DNA of 64,000 nt from Cloeon dipterum (Eukaryota; Arthropoda; Insecta; Ephemeroptera; Baetidae): assembly GCF_949628265.1 (NCBI RefSeq), contig NC_088788.1, positions 1,798,001-1,862,000 of the forward strand, read 5' to 3'. Below the pieces are notes generated by a model that ran no database searches, was not told the DNA's origin, and worked only from the letters and a program-made list of their open reading frames with translations. Each line of letters opens with the position of its first letter. Within the stretch, counting starts at the first letter, position 1. Below, one piece after another: positions 9,531-19,397 of the stretch. The position numbers were made by a program, and so were the translations under genes.

Positions 9531-11754
9531 ATATTTTAGTAGGAAAACGTTTGTCTTTGCTATGAAGAATTTCACCAACTTCAGCGCCAGTCTGGAAACC
9601 AATATTTAGATTTTGTTTTGCCCATAGAAAAATTAAGATGATTTTTTTCAGTCTTTCGGCAGTTATGCTTACAGGTGCCCGCACAGAAAATTATATTCCA
9701 AAAATATCCGGAATAATCTTGGGCTATTCGATTTTTATCCAAAAAGATTAATCCGAAAAATTAATCCCAGATTATTCCACGATTATTCCAGGTTAGCCAC
9801 AGAATGTTTAAAGTTCACCCTTAAAATTAATCATCAGGAATATCCCTAGAATATTCCTGGCGGTGAAAATTATAATAACTATGCATAAATATTCCAGGAA
9901 CATTCTTTTGGATCATTCCAGGGTTAACCCAAAAATTAATCTTATGAATATTCCAGGAATATTTATTCAAGATGCCCACTACAATAATTAAATACTTCCC
10001 CATAATTTTTGAGCGGTTATTAATTATTTAAAATTAAATACACGCGCATACCACGTTTTTATAGATTATTCAAACTTGTCAGCGCAAAAAAATGTCGCAA
10101 ATATTTATTTATAATTTGATGTTGTAATTAATTAAAATATTACAACCAAACAATTTTTTATTATTCAACTAAAATTTATGAAGCCCCAGAGATTGAAAAT
10201 TTGAAAATTGAAATTTTGCTATAAATTCATTTAAATAAACTTAATTACTATCACTAAAGCCAAATAAATTTTCCTAATTAAATTTAACGACAAACGGGCA
10301 AATCTTTAAATACAGATCTGGTCATGACGAAGGACAAAAAAGGGTTAAAAGGGCGATTTTAGTCTGCGCGCGGTAGCGGCGGCTGCACAAGCACGCACAC
10401 GCTTGCATGGAATGCCTTCGCCCTTCTGCCTGCTTGTGTTATGGAGCGGGGGAGGGGGCGACGGGCAGCAGGACAGACAGGCAAGAACAAGCAGGCGACT
10501 TCCACTTCCATAATTCCTGCTTCGCTCTCTTCTCTAGTCTAACGAAAGAGTCAAGCGAGTCGTCAACGGCCGTTCAAAGTTTAAGTTCAAAGTGTTTTAA
10601 CGGACATCGCTAGACGCCAAAAGTGATAGTGAAGGACAATCGGACAGCCGGCGGTTCGGACGGATTGCCTGGATCGGCTGGACAAGGACGCGTCGGACGC
10701 TTATTTGCCAACGGCTGCCGCGATCCTCAGTTTTGAGTTAGGCCTCAAGATAAACGATACCGGCGTGTTAGAAAATTTTGTACATGGAAAAATTTCAGTT
10801 TCTGCCGGACTTCATTGTCACATCTTGCCAGTTCTTAGGAGAATCCAACATAAAAGTAATATGGGAGTCTTGCAGGAACTGGCGAGTTGTGTAGCCCGGC
10901 GGAAACTGTAATTTTTCCATAATTTTTCGTAATATGTATGTAATTGTTTGGATAAAAATAAATTATGCTATATTTTAAGTAATAAAGAATAAAGTTTTTT
11001 CTATTTAAATCAACAATCCTAAATAAAAGCAAAAAAATAAAAATAAAATAAATAATATTCCAGGGTTATTCTCTAGGAACAATCTAGGGTTAACTTAAAA
11101 AAATAATCCAGGGATAACTTATGTCACGCTTAAAGTTGTTCAAAGAATAATCGAAAGGTTAACCAAAATATATTGTTCCAAGAATAACCCAGGGTTAATC
11201 CAAGAGGCAGAAAATAATTCTTCTCCAAGGATATTCCTGGGTTATTCCAGGAATATTTTTTCTGATTAACCAAAAAGGTTAACCTTGAACAAGAAAAAGC
11301 GTGACATTAGTTAACTTTCGGACATAAAAAAGTCATTCCTGGCGGTTAATCTTTGGCGAAGATGGTATAGCCTAGGGTTAACTTTGGAACATATTTTTCT
11401 GTGCGGGTGAAAATAGTTTTATTTTCATTTCAATTCGGCTGTCTGTCCGATCGTCGACCATGAATCCTCATTGGACTGGTCTTGGGTGGGGCTTTGACCT
11501 GCGGTACTCAGATGACCTTTTTCAAGGTACCCCGCGACCTGAGATCAGTTTCTACGCCAGTTTTTAATGTTTTTGCAGTAGTTTTGAGCACATTTAGCGA
11601 CAATTTTTTAACCCTTCTCCAACCGCGTGACCTGAGATCAAGCTCTGGTCTGTTTTATGCGGTTTTAACGGTGCTGTCGCTTATATTTTAGTCATTTGCG
11701 CTTCGACGGACAGTTGCGATGCGCCGTTCTGCAGGCCCTCTTTGTTATTAAAGG
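9531..11754 (+). repeat. Dispersed repeat family X, copy 1 (split by a transposon)
   Basis: Made of 9531-9677 and 11408-11754, separated by the element at 9678-11407. The joined halves match the adjacent copy 11755-12195 in order: GTTTGTCTTTGCT, CTTACAG/TTTACAG, AAAATAGTTTTATTTT, CCTCATTGGAC, GGTACCC, GACCTGAGATC, TTTTTGCAGTAGTTTTGAGCACATTT. A third copy lies on the other strand at 48790-49125. No coding potential seen. Confidence 0.75.
9678..11407. mobile_element. Non-autonomous TIR element with GATTAATC/ATTCCAGG subterminal arrays
   Basis: The ends are inverted: CCCGCACAGAAAA at 9678 and TTTTCTGTGCGGG ending at 11407. Both sides carry TG (9676-9677, 11408-11409), a 2-bp target duplication, or 3 bp (GTG) if one end base is ambiguous. 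The insertion point is confirmed by the uninterrupted paralogue at 11755-12195. Each subterminal region (about 9690-9970 and 11050-11390) is packed with short palindromic motifs such as ATTCCAGGAATATTCCTGG and GGGTTAA. The middle has a GC-rich block (10370-10700) also present in the element at 37664-39964. No transposase is encoded. Confidence 0.8.
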
Positions 11755-12195
11755 TAATGTTTTAGTATGAAAATGGTTTGTCTTTGCTGTAAAGAATTTT
11801 ATCAATTCCATCGCTGGTGTGAAAATCAATTTTTAGACTTTTTGTCCCCACAGAAAATTTCAAAATAATTCTTTTCGGTTCGCGTCGCGTGATGTTTACA
11901 GAGCAAAAATAGTTTTATTTTTATTAAAATTCAGCCGTTTGTCCAATTGTCAACCACGACCCCTCATTGGACAGGTTTTGGATGGGGCTTTTGACAGGCG
12001 GTACTCAAATCACCTTTTTCAGGGTACCCTGACCTGAGATCTGCTCCTAGGCCAGTTTTTAATGCTTTTGCAGTAGTTTTGAGCACATTTGGCGACGATT
12101 TATTAACCCTTCTTCCAGTCGTACGACCTGAGAACAGGCTATGGACTGTTTTGTGACTGCGCTGTCGCTATTATTTAAGTGTTTTGGTGACAAAT
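11755..12195 (+). repeat. Dispersed repeat family X, copy 2
   Basis: Adjacent tandem copy of family X without the transposon insertion. It serves as the empty-site reference for the element at 9678-11407 (TTTACAGAGCAAAAATAG at the equivalent point). It contains two GACCTGAGA motifs and a conserved TTTTGCAGTAGTTTTGAGC segment. Confidence 0.7.
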
Positions 12196-12349
12196 ACAAA
12201 CATACTGTTATGTAATTGTAAGTTGAGAGTTAAAATATTTATGAAGAGCCATTTTTACTGGTTACGTAATAAAATTCGATTTTGTGTAATTTGAGATTAT
12301 AAAAATTGCATTTTATTTTATCCATTCATGTGCAGTGGGGGCCAAGAGG

Positions 12350-14194
12350 GGCGTGTGTCAGAGTTTTTCGTGGGCGTAACAGGCAACAATCTCCAAGACG
12401 CCATCTGATTGGCTGATAAAGCTATCGACCTGCCATCTGTAGGGTGCATAAGCGAAACTCAAACACAGCTTTCACCACGCCCCATTTTAACGGCTCTTTT
12501 TGGCATTATTTTTGTGGAATTGTGCTAAACGCGTGATCATCTTCCGTTCATCTAGTTAACCCAATTCGTGGAGAGCAGCATTATTACCCAACGAGAGAAA
12601 AGTCTTCTATAGTTAACTCAATAAGTGAAAAGCATCACCCAACGAGAAAAAAATCAACCAAAACAAGTAATTGGATGCCCGGCTAGCTGTTATTCCCAGT
12701 GGACAGCCAGATGGGCTACTTTTCTTTCATCACTCACCCTACCCACATGAAAAATAACAGGCCCGGACTGGCGCCAGATTTTTTACCAGGGAATGTTCAT
12801 TTTTGCGGCCCACCAAGCAACCGCGGCCCACTACCCCCCTCGAATGTTTATAATTTTCGATTTAAATTCACCAGTTGCATCAATCCCAAGTGTTTGAAGC
12901 CACCAACAGATGGCGCCACCGTATACTTTCGTAATAAATTTAATTTTAAGGAATTTCCGCTGCGATATCAGACTTAATCCTGCTACTGTGCATTCCTCAC
13001 TTAATATGATTTCTTTTGACTTGCTGAAAACCAAAATCATTTCAGCCATTCGGCCTAGAAACGTTGGAAAATATTTTATATTTCTAAAAGTGGTTTTTCA
13101 AGTTTCTCAGGGTGGGTCAGGTTGAAGGGCTCGTCGAGAGGGTTCGAAAGAGACCTCGCGGATCGAAATCCGCCTGCGCGTTCAAATTCTCAAGAAAATC
13201 GTTCTTGGCGGGCCGACAAAAACCGAGCTTGCGTGCGTCGGTCTGGGCGGCACTGGCGGCAGCAAACGAGACCGGGCGTCAGGGGGTTAAGTGTGGCGGC
13301 GGCGTTGGAAAAATCGTGAAAAGTCGGGCCGATGACGATCTCAGGGTAGCACACCCTTAGAAAGGTTGTCAGGGTGGTTAAGGTGGGAGGGCTGGTCGAG
13401 AGGATTCGAAAGAGAACTCGCGGGTCGAAATCGGTCCAGCGGTTGAATTGATGCGAATTGATGGCCGTTGCTGTGCACACCCGCCCGAGTGCAGATATGA
13501 ATAGATATATCATAAGCAATTTATATATTTAAAGTAGCATTATATTTAGGCCACAACCACCCTCGAAAGACCCTCCCTAAAGACGAAACCCTGATGCCAC
13601 AATCCTCTTCTTCCCACCATTTTAACTTAGGAAACAGTTGTCGCGGGTCGCAGTTGCAGCACCCTCAGTAAAATCGCCGTATGATATTGTCGTCGTGCCG
13701 CACGCCCGACACGAATCCTTAAATTTAAAAATATATTTGGGTGCGGGACGAAATAAACGGGTTCGGTGCGAATTTGGGTTGAAAACTTGTACCCGCCCCA
13801 AGCCCAAGCACTAGTAACATTCCAAGCTTGTATGTTTCACAAGCATCAGTGGAACGTTAATTCTTTAACATTAAACGAACACAATTTGCTAGCTAGTGTT
13901 TTATGAAAGGAAGCTAATTGAGACTTACCTTATAAGCTGATTAATCCAAGGATATCCATCTGATTCTGAAACGCGGGACGTCCATGATGCAAAGATGCTA
14001 TGATGGATGCACGTTTATTCTGCCTGCCCTGCTATCGGAAAAAGGAAGCAGCCCCGGGTGCATCCGTGAGTAAGGAGAAAGTTGAGCATCCACTGGCAGG
14101 TGGCAGGTCGATCGCTTCTTTCAGCCAATCAGGGGCCGTCTCATTGTCAGTTTGTTGCCTGTTACGCCCACGAAAAACTCTGACACACGACCCC
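12350..14194. mobile_element. Region bounded by ~95-bp inverted repeats
   Basis: Left arm 12350-12440 and right arm 14098-14194 are inverted copies. They share CGTGTGTCAGAGTTTTTCGT, GGGCGTAACAGGCAACAA, CTGATTGGCTGA and TCGACCTGCCA. The 1.65 kb between holds no recognisable transposase. It carries a dispersed repeat (12790-13100), a GC-rich pair of direct repeats (about 13107-13165 and 13365-13437, sharing TCGAAAGAGA and TCGCGG) and CCCGNACC-like sequence up to 13800. It could be a decayed non-autonomous element or two separate MITE arms. Confidence 0.5.
12790..13100 (+). repeat. Dispersed repeat family Y, copy 1
   Basis: Shares an ordered set of blocks with 14660-14890 and 32030-32200: CAGATGG(C)G, a T/A-rich GTTTT or TTTTAAGG block, CGCTGCGAT, CAGACTTAATCCTGC, and CTGAAAACCAAAATCATTTCAGCC followed by a CGTTGG-like end. 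It looks SINE- or MITE-sized (200-300 bp). No internal polymerase III box was confirmed. Confidence 0.5.
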
Positions 14195-14229
14195 CTTCGC
14201 CTCCCTCTGTACTAGAGGCATGTGTGGTT

Positions 14230-14550
14230 TGCTTTTTCGCAGGTAGGATCGAGTCAATAATTTTAAACTTTTCAATCTGTAAAATATTTTCTGAGCAGAG
14301 AATGAGATCTATCACACTTTGACCAGCTGCTGAAACATACATTTTCTGATATGGAAATAGATTTGCTACTGAAAGCTCATTGTGCAAAATAAAATCTGTG
14401 ATCAAATCATTTTTGGGGCTTTTACAGTACAGTCTTGAGTCGAAATCCCCACACATAATAGTTGATTTAGGAAGCTTGGAGTACTGTAACGCCTCATTTA
14501 GTTCTTCCCAAAGAATGTCAAAATCTAAATTTGGTTCAAAATAACATTAA
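14230..14550 (-). pseudogene. LINE endonuclease fragment
   Basis: Reading on the minus strand, the frame gives LWEELNEALQYSKLPK, then IMCGDFDSRLYCKSPKNDL, then SVIDLILCSENIL. This resembles the end of an apurinic-type endonuclease domain from a non-LTR retrotransposon (the GDFN and 'S.IDL.L.S' motifs). It is cut off on both sides, and the frame runs into the 14098-14194 inverted repeat. No reverse transcriptase is attached. Confidence 0.6.
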
Positions 14551-14659
14551 AGATATATCATAAGCAATTTATTTATTTAAATATATTCGAAGCTTCAAAT
14601 AAATAAAATATATGTTTTTAAATTTGAAATTAAGAAAATATGCCTAAAAGTTTTCCTAT

Positions 14660-14890
14660 GAAAAATGCGAACTTGCAATTGACTAGTTGCATAAACCCAT
14701 ACTTGGTTATTGAAGCCCCACAGATGGCGTAACCACTGACTTTCTTAAAAGTTTTGTTTTATGCGGTTTTAAGGCATTTTCGCTGCGATTCCAGACTAAA
14801 TCTAGCTATTTTGGTTTTTTTAATTAATTTGCTTTTTTTTTGACGTTCTGAAAACCACAATCGGTTCAGCCTTTCGCCGTAGAAAGTCTT
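14660..14890 (+). repeat. Dispersed repeat family Y, copy 2
   Basis: Second copy of the block described at 12790-13100: GTTGCATAAACCCA, CACAGATGGCG, CGCTGCGATTCCAGACTAAATC, CTGAAAACCACAATCGGTTCAGCC and CGTAGAAAGTC. It follows the LINE fragment directly. Confidence 0.45.
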
Positions 14891-15629
14891 AACTCAGAGA
14901 GATGTGCGACCCTGAATCTTAGTCTTGCTTGATTTCCCTCGCACTGCCTGAACTCAAACATGCATTTTTCAACCCTCTTTAACTCAAGGACTTAGACCAA
15001 TAACTTCTTAATATTCTGAATGACAGAGACCCGTTTTTTCCCCGCTGGCCACGGGACTCAAGATCAAGGACACACTCGCGTAGTTCTTCGAAGTCTTCTG
15101 GCTGGGCGCCACCTTGGGCAGCGTGGCTTTCTCACTCTTGTCAGTTGGGCGGCAATGCACAATTTTCTGGTGCCCAAAAAGCCTCCGTGGAAGCGACAAA
15201 GCCGGCCGAGGAGGAAATCGACAGCGTCTGGCCCAACCATACAAAGACTAAAAAATACTGCCATCCAAAGGAAACCCAGAACTCTTTCTAATAAAATTCC
15301 ATCTGTGTAAAGTTTCACAATGAATCTTTCTTTTAGTGAGAATGATGACATGGCATGTAAAAAATCACATATCTGTCTCTCTCAGAATCTGTTGGCTTTG
15401 CTGAAGACTTCTTCTACGGTGAAAGGGGATGCGTGAAGACCAAATGATCACCAACAAGGAGGCGCCCTTGGCGCCTGGGAAGAAGCTGATAGATGATGCT
15501 ATGTATACTTTAGCCATCCTTGCCGTTAATTACCAAGCAAAAACTGAAACACAAATTGATAGCAGGGGATTAAAATTAATCTATGAAATAAATCGGTTTC
15601 TGCACTAAAATAATACATCTTTTTGTAAA
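14891..15629. other. Unassigned stretch with partial open frames
   Basis: A 15020-15300 segment is GC-richer and open on both strands, and 15430-15560 contains another short open stretch. I could not match either to a family, and the frames are broken by stops. They may be remnants of a host-gene duplicate, like the aladin-like fragment that follows. Confidence 0.3.
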
Positions 15630-15630
15630 A

Positions 15631-16160
15631 CTATTTTCTGAATTGTGAACAACTTACTAAGGTATCAGTTCTGGTTCTGTGAACATGAACCGCAGCACTG
15701 CGCCGTGCAGAAAAGCGGCTAGGACGGTCCCGACACAGGCCAAGGTGGTCACACGGGTTCGCTCGACAAGAAAAGCATGTGTCTCCTTCCGTAACTAGAC
15801 GGTAAAGGCCGCGCGGCCTCATCGCCAAAAACAGCATCAGGCAGCAGTCGGGGCTGAAGGCGGCTGCCATCGAGGAGCCTCGCGCAACTGTCCACCGCTC
15901 GGCCGTCCAGGTGGTCACGTTCCACAAGTGGAAGAAGGAGAGGATGCGGCCAGCAGGCGTCGGCTGCTCGGCGACCACAACAGCAGATGCTCGATGCTCG
16001 GTCGCTGTCGTTGGCAGCAACCACCAATGTTCAGCCTCAGACCGCACCAGGTACAGCTCGCTGGCGGCCGCGGACACCAAGTAGCTGCCCTTCGGATGCC
16101 ACGCCACGGCGGCCAAGATAAGGGATCAAAGGACTCGTGTGTCCGGTCAGCCATGCCGAC
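15631..16160 (-). pseudogene. Aladin (AAAS)-like WD-repeat fragment
   Basis: The minus-strand frame from 16116 contains AAVAWHPKGSYLVSAA, then FHLWNVTTWTAERWTVA, then SSMAAAFSPDCCLMLFLAM and GLYRLV. The spacing and residues follow the aladin segment with 'V.RVWE.QTWTCERW......AC.SPDGS.LLF' and 'IYSL'. Aladin is a nuclear-pore WD protein. The match spans only about two repeats. It is flanked by non-matching sequence, and the frame upstream of 16116 seems shifted relative to the WD match. A retroposed or duplicated fragment is most likely; chance resemblance of GC-rich sequence is not fully excluded. Confidence 0.45.
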
Positions 16161-16278
16161 AGGACGTCGATCACACTGCAGCGAGCGTGCTGAAAATCAG
16201 AACACTTATGTAAAATCGATAGATTAATTAATTCTACTAAAATGTGAACGTGTATCGCATATATAAATAATGTATGTA

Positions 16279-16378
16279 TATGGGGGACTCACACTTCTCG
16301 CTAGGATAGGGCATTACATTGATTCTTCCCTTCAAAAAACGATAAGTGTGAGTGAGTGGAAAGTGTGAGTCCCCCATA
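16279..16378. mobile_element. 100-bp fold-back MITE
   Basis: TATGGGGGACTCACACTT (16279-16296) is exactly inverted at 16361-16378, with a 64-bp loop. Sequence on both sides includes GTA, so a short target duplication is possible. No coding potential. Confidence 0.7.
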
Positions 16379-16788
16379 CGTAAACAAATTTTAAAAAATT
16401 ACAAGCCAAAACATTTTACGTTTTTTATTTCGACTTTAGCCTGGCAGATTTCAGTACAGGAAACGGTCATGAGCCTGTTTGGAATTCCAGATTGCAACGG
16501 ATCAACACGAATTTCAGTTTCAAAACATAAAATTTTGATTTACGATTGAAATGCGCGTCCCAGCTCGTAGTTAAAAAACGTGTTCGCCAAGCGCGACCTA
16601 AGCAATTCCATAAAAACCATAAAAACGCACCTCTTGCACCCACTAGCCGCTGCTCCAGGTCTCAAAGGTCGATCATCCGCAGGTGGGGAACCATTACGTT
16701 CAGGTACAGGTGCACAGGTAACCGAAACCCTGTTGGCCGTAGGGTCAAAACACTTCACTACTCCTCTGTTGTCGCACACGCCTCACAT

Positions 16789-17750
16789 AGGGTTGTTTCC
16801 TTCGATTTTGGGTGCCGAGATTTTGGTATTAAAAAAACTAGACTTTTTGGCCGATTTTTTGATGCGCGTGAAACCCAAATGTTCGGCGCCGAAGCAGCCG
16901 AAATCGGCCGCCGAAGAAGGGGGCGTGATCCCGAGAATACAATATGGCGGCGCACGCCGCGCCCCCTATGAGCGGAGCATGTTGCCGGCTAGCAGTTGAA
17001 ACCTGCCTCAAGCATCTTTGCGAGAGATTTTCGTCCTGGAGTGCTCAGGTCATCCTGCAGAACTGAACTGAGTCATTTCGAGAGTGCCTGTCACCGTTGT
17101 GCGGGCGGAGAGAGCTTGATGTTGGAGAGAGACGCATGAAAAGTGGGTGTATCAGTGGCCGCGAGCAACGCAAAACACAACAACAACACAGGTGCCCAAA
17201 ATCGCCCGGTTGCCCCGCGCGGGCACACGATATCACGCTAACGAAAACCTAACCTGCTTCTAGCCAAGTGTAAAAACCTTCGCACCTGGGAGTCTCGGCT
17301 GTAGAGGAGCGTAAACCTGACAGAATGTACGCCAAGGGCGGCGGGCGCCCTGGACGGGAGAATGACAGCCAAGTTTGTCAAGCAGTGGTTGGTGTCGAGC
17401 GGGCCCAGGATGCTTCGCCAGCACCTCATCTCGAGCCCAGTGAGTATACACATTTCTGCTTGAAAGGTGCTACATACGTACGTAATATGCACCAAGCCGT
17501 AGATGCTCGGTCAACACAACTTACACGTACTTCCGACTTGTCTCGCAGGAGGGTTGTTACCGGCGGCAAGAACTAGTGTTGCGGCAGCCCTGTTCGGTAG
17601 GCTTGGTGGCATGCGTCCTCCAGTGGTGGCTAGGGAACACTCGCCATGTGCTGGGCCCAGCCACAAGTGTGTTGCTTTGGCGAGCGACAACGAAAGGTCG
17701 GCGGCGGCACCGAAAAGGCCCTTGCTCAGCTGCAGCTAAATGCAACAGGT
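16789..17750 (+). mobile_element. Left part of an older ISL2EU-like element (copy A)
   Basis: Starts with the family terminus AGGGTTGTTTCCTTCG after AT (16787-16788). It is a diverged copy of the left terminal repeat of the inner element. Relative to 17753-19187 it is internally deleted: after CACAAGTGTGTTG it jumps straight to CTTTGGCGAGCGACAACG. It stops at CAACAGGT|AT, where the inner element is inserted, and continues at 28342. This copy carries the promoter region and remnants of the N-terminal exons. Confidence 0.8.
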
Positions 17751-17752
17751 AT

Positions 17753-19397
17753 AGGGTTGTTTCCTTCGATTTTGGGTGCCGAGATTTTGGTATTAAAAAA
17801 AACTAGATTTTTTGTCCGATTTTTTGATGCGCGTGAAACCCAAATGTTCGGCGCCGAAGCAGCCGAAATCGGCCGCCGAAGAAGGGGGCGTGATCCCGAG
17901 AATACAATATGGCGGCGCACCGCGCCCCCTATGAGCGGAGCATGTTGTCGGCGAGCAGTTGACACCTGCCTCCTGCATCTGTGCGAGAGATTTTCGTCCT
18001 GGAGTGCTCAGGTCATCTTGCAGAACTGAACTGAGGCAGTTCGACAGTGCCTGTCACCGTTTTGCGGGCGGAGAGAGCGTGATGTTGGAGAGAGACGCAT
18101 GAAAAGTGAGTGTATGTATCAGTGGCCGCGAGCAACGCAAAACACAACAACAACAACAAACACAGGTGCCCAAAATCGCCCGGTTGCCCCGCGGGGGCAC
18201 ACGATATCACGCTAACGAAAACCTTACCTGCTTCTAGCCAAGTGTAAAAACCTTCGCACCTGGGAGTCTCGGCTGTAGAGGAGCGTAAACCTGACAGAAT
18301 GTACGGCAAGGGCAGCGGGCGCCCTGGACGGGAGGACGACAGCCAAGTTTGTCACGCAGTGGTTGGTGTCGAGCGGGCCCAGGATGCTTCGCCAGCACCT
18401 CATCTCGAGCCCAGTGAGTATACACATTTCTGCTTGAAAGGTGCTACATACGTACGTAATATGCACCAAGCCGTAGATGCTCGGTCAACACAACTTATAC
18501 GTACTTCCGACTTGTCTCGCAGGAGGGTTGTTACCGGTATCAAGAACTAGTGTTGCGGCAGCCCTGTCCGGTAGACTTGGTGCCATGCGTCCTCCAGTGG
18601 TGGCTAGGGAACACTCGCCATGTGCTGGGCCCAGCCACAAGGGTGTTGGAATTGGGCAGCAGGGTGCAAGAGGCTGTCCAGGAGGAGGCCAAAGGCCTCA
18701 TCAGTTAAGTAAGTTTGTCCGAACCCGGGAACCTCGTCTTTTCCCGCCAATCCTGCAACGTACGGATTAATTGATTCTGTCCGCTTTTACAGAATTCCTT
18801 TTTGATGATGTGAAAAGGGCCACTCTTGCCCACCAGATGGGCGCTCATTTTAAAGCCGCTTACGCTGTTGACCCGAGCCCAGATGCAGCCAGCAGTCGTG
18901 CAGGTATGTGTGCTTCAAGTTGGGGTTTTTTAATTACTTTTTATAGCTTTTATTAATGAAATCTACCGTCCACTTTGTCCATCGTGGATGTATTTGCTGC
19001 AAAAAAAACCTGAATGCAGCAGTCTGCACCTGCCAGAATTCCATTTTAAATTTAAATAGCCAATTGAAATTGGTCAGATTTTTTTACCTCTTTCTCGTGC
19101 TCTCAGGTTTTGCTTTGGCGAGCGACAACGAAAGGTCGACGGCGGCACCGAAAAGGCCCCTTGCGCAGCTGCAGCCAAATGCAACAGGTATTACTGTCAC
19201 CACTTTCGCTTTCGCCAAATTGCTATGAAACTCTCAACACCACAGGCCTGGCGCAATCATTGCCCTGCCACAACCCAGGCAGTGCTGAGCTGCCTCCACC
19301 AGCTAAGCCCGCTCGGAGAGGCGACACTCTATCCGTGGCGAGAAGCGCGCCGTGCAAACTCTTGGCCGTACCCGATGCAGGCTCCCATATTGGCAGC
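17753..19397 (+). repeat. Left long terminal inverted repeat of copy B
   Basis: Pairs with 26538-28341. It holds a GC-rich promoter region (about 17840-18100, with CAATATGGCGGCGCAC) and the coding segments 18384-18413, 18523-18703, 18793-18903, 19107-19187 and the first part of 19246-19473. The repeat ends inside the last of these exons, just after the codons for GS. Confidence 0.85.

Noticed and set aside
16546..18029. Open frames of 127-141 codons around the first ISL2EU-like terminal repeats
   Set aside because: They lie in the promoter part of the repeat (RRRGRDPENTIWRR-type peptides from GAAGAAGGGGGCGTG). They appear in all copies in frames not connected to the spliced genes.
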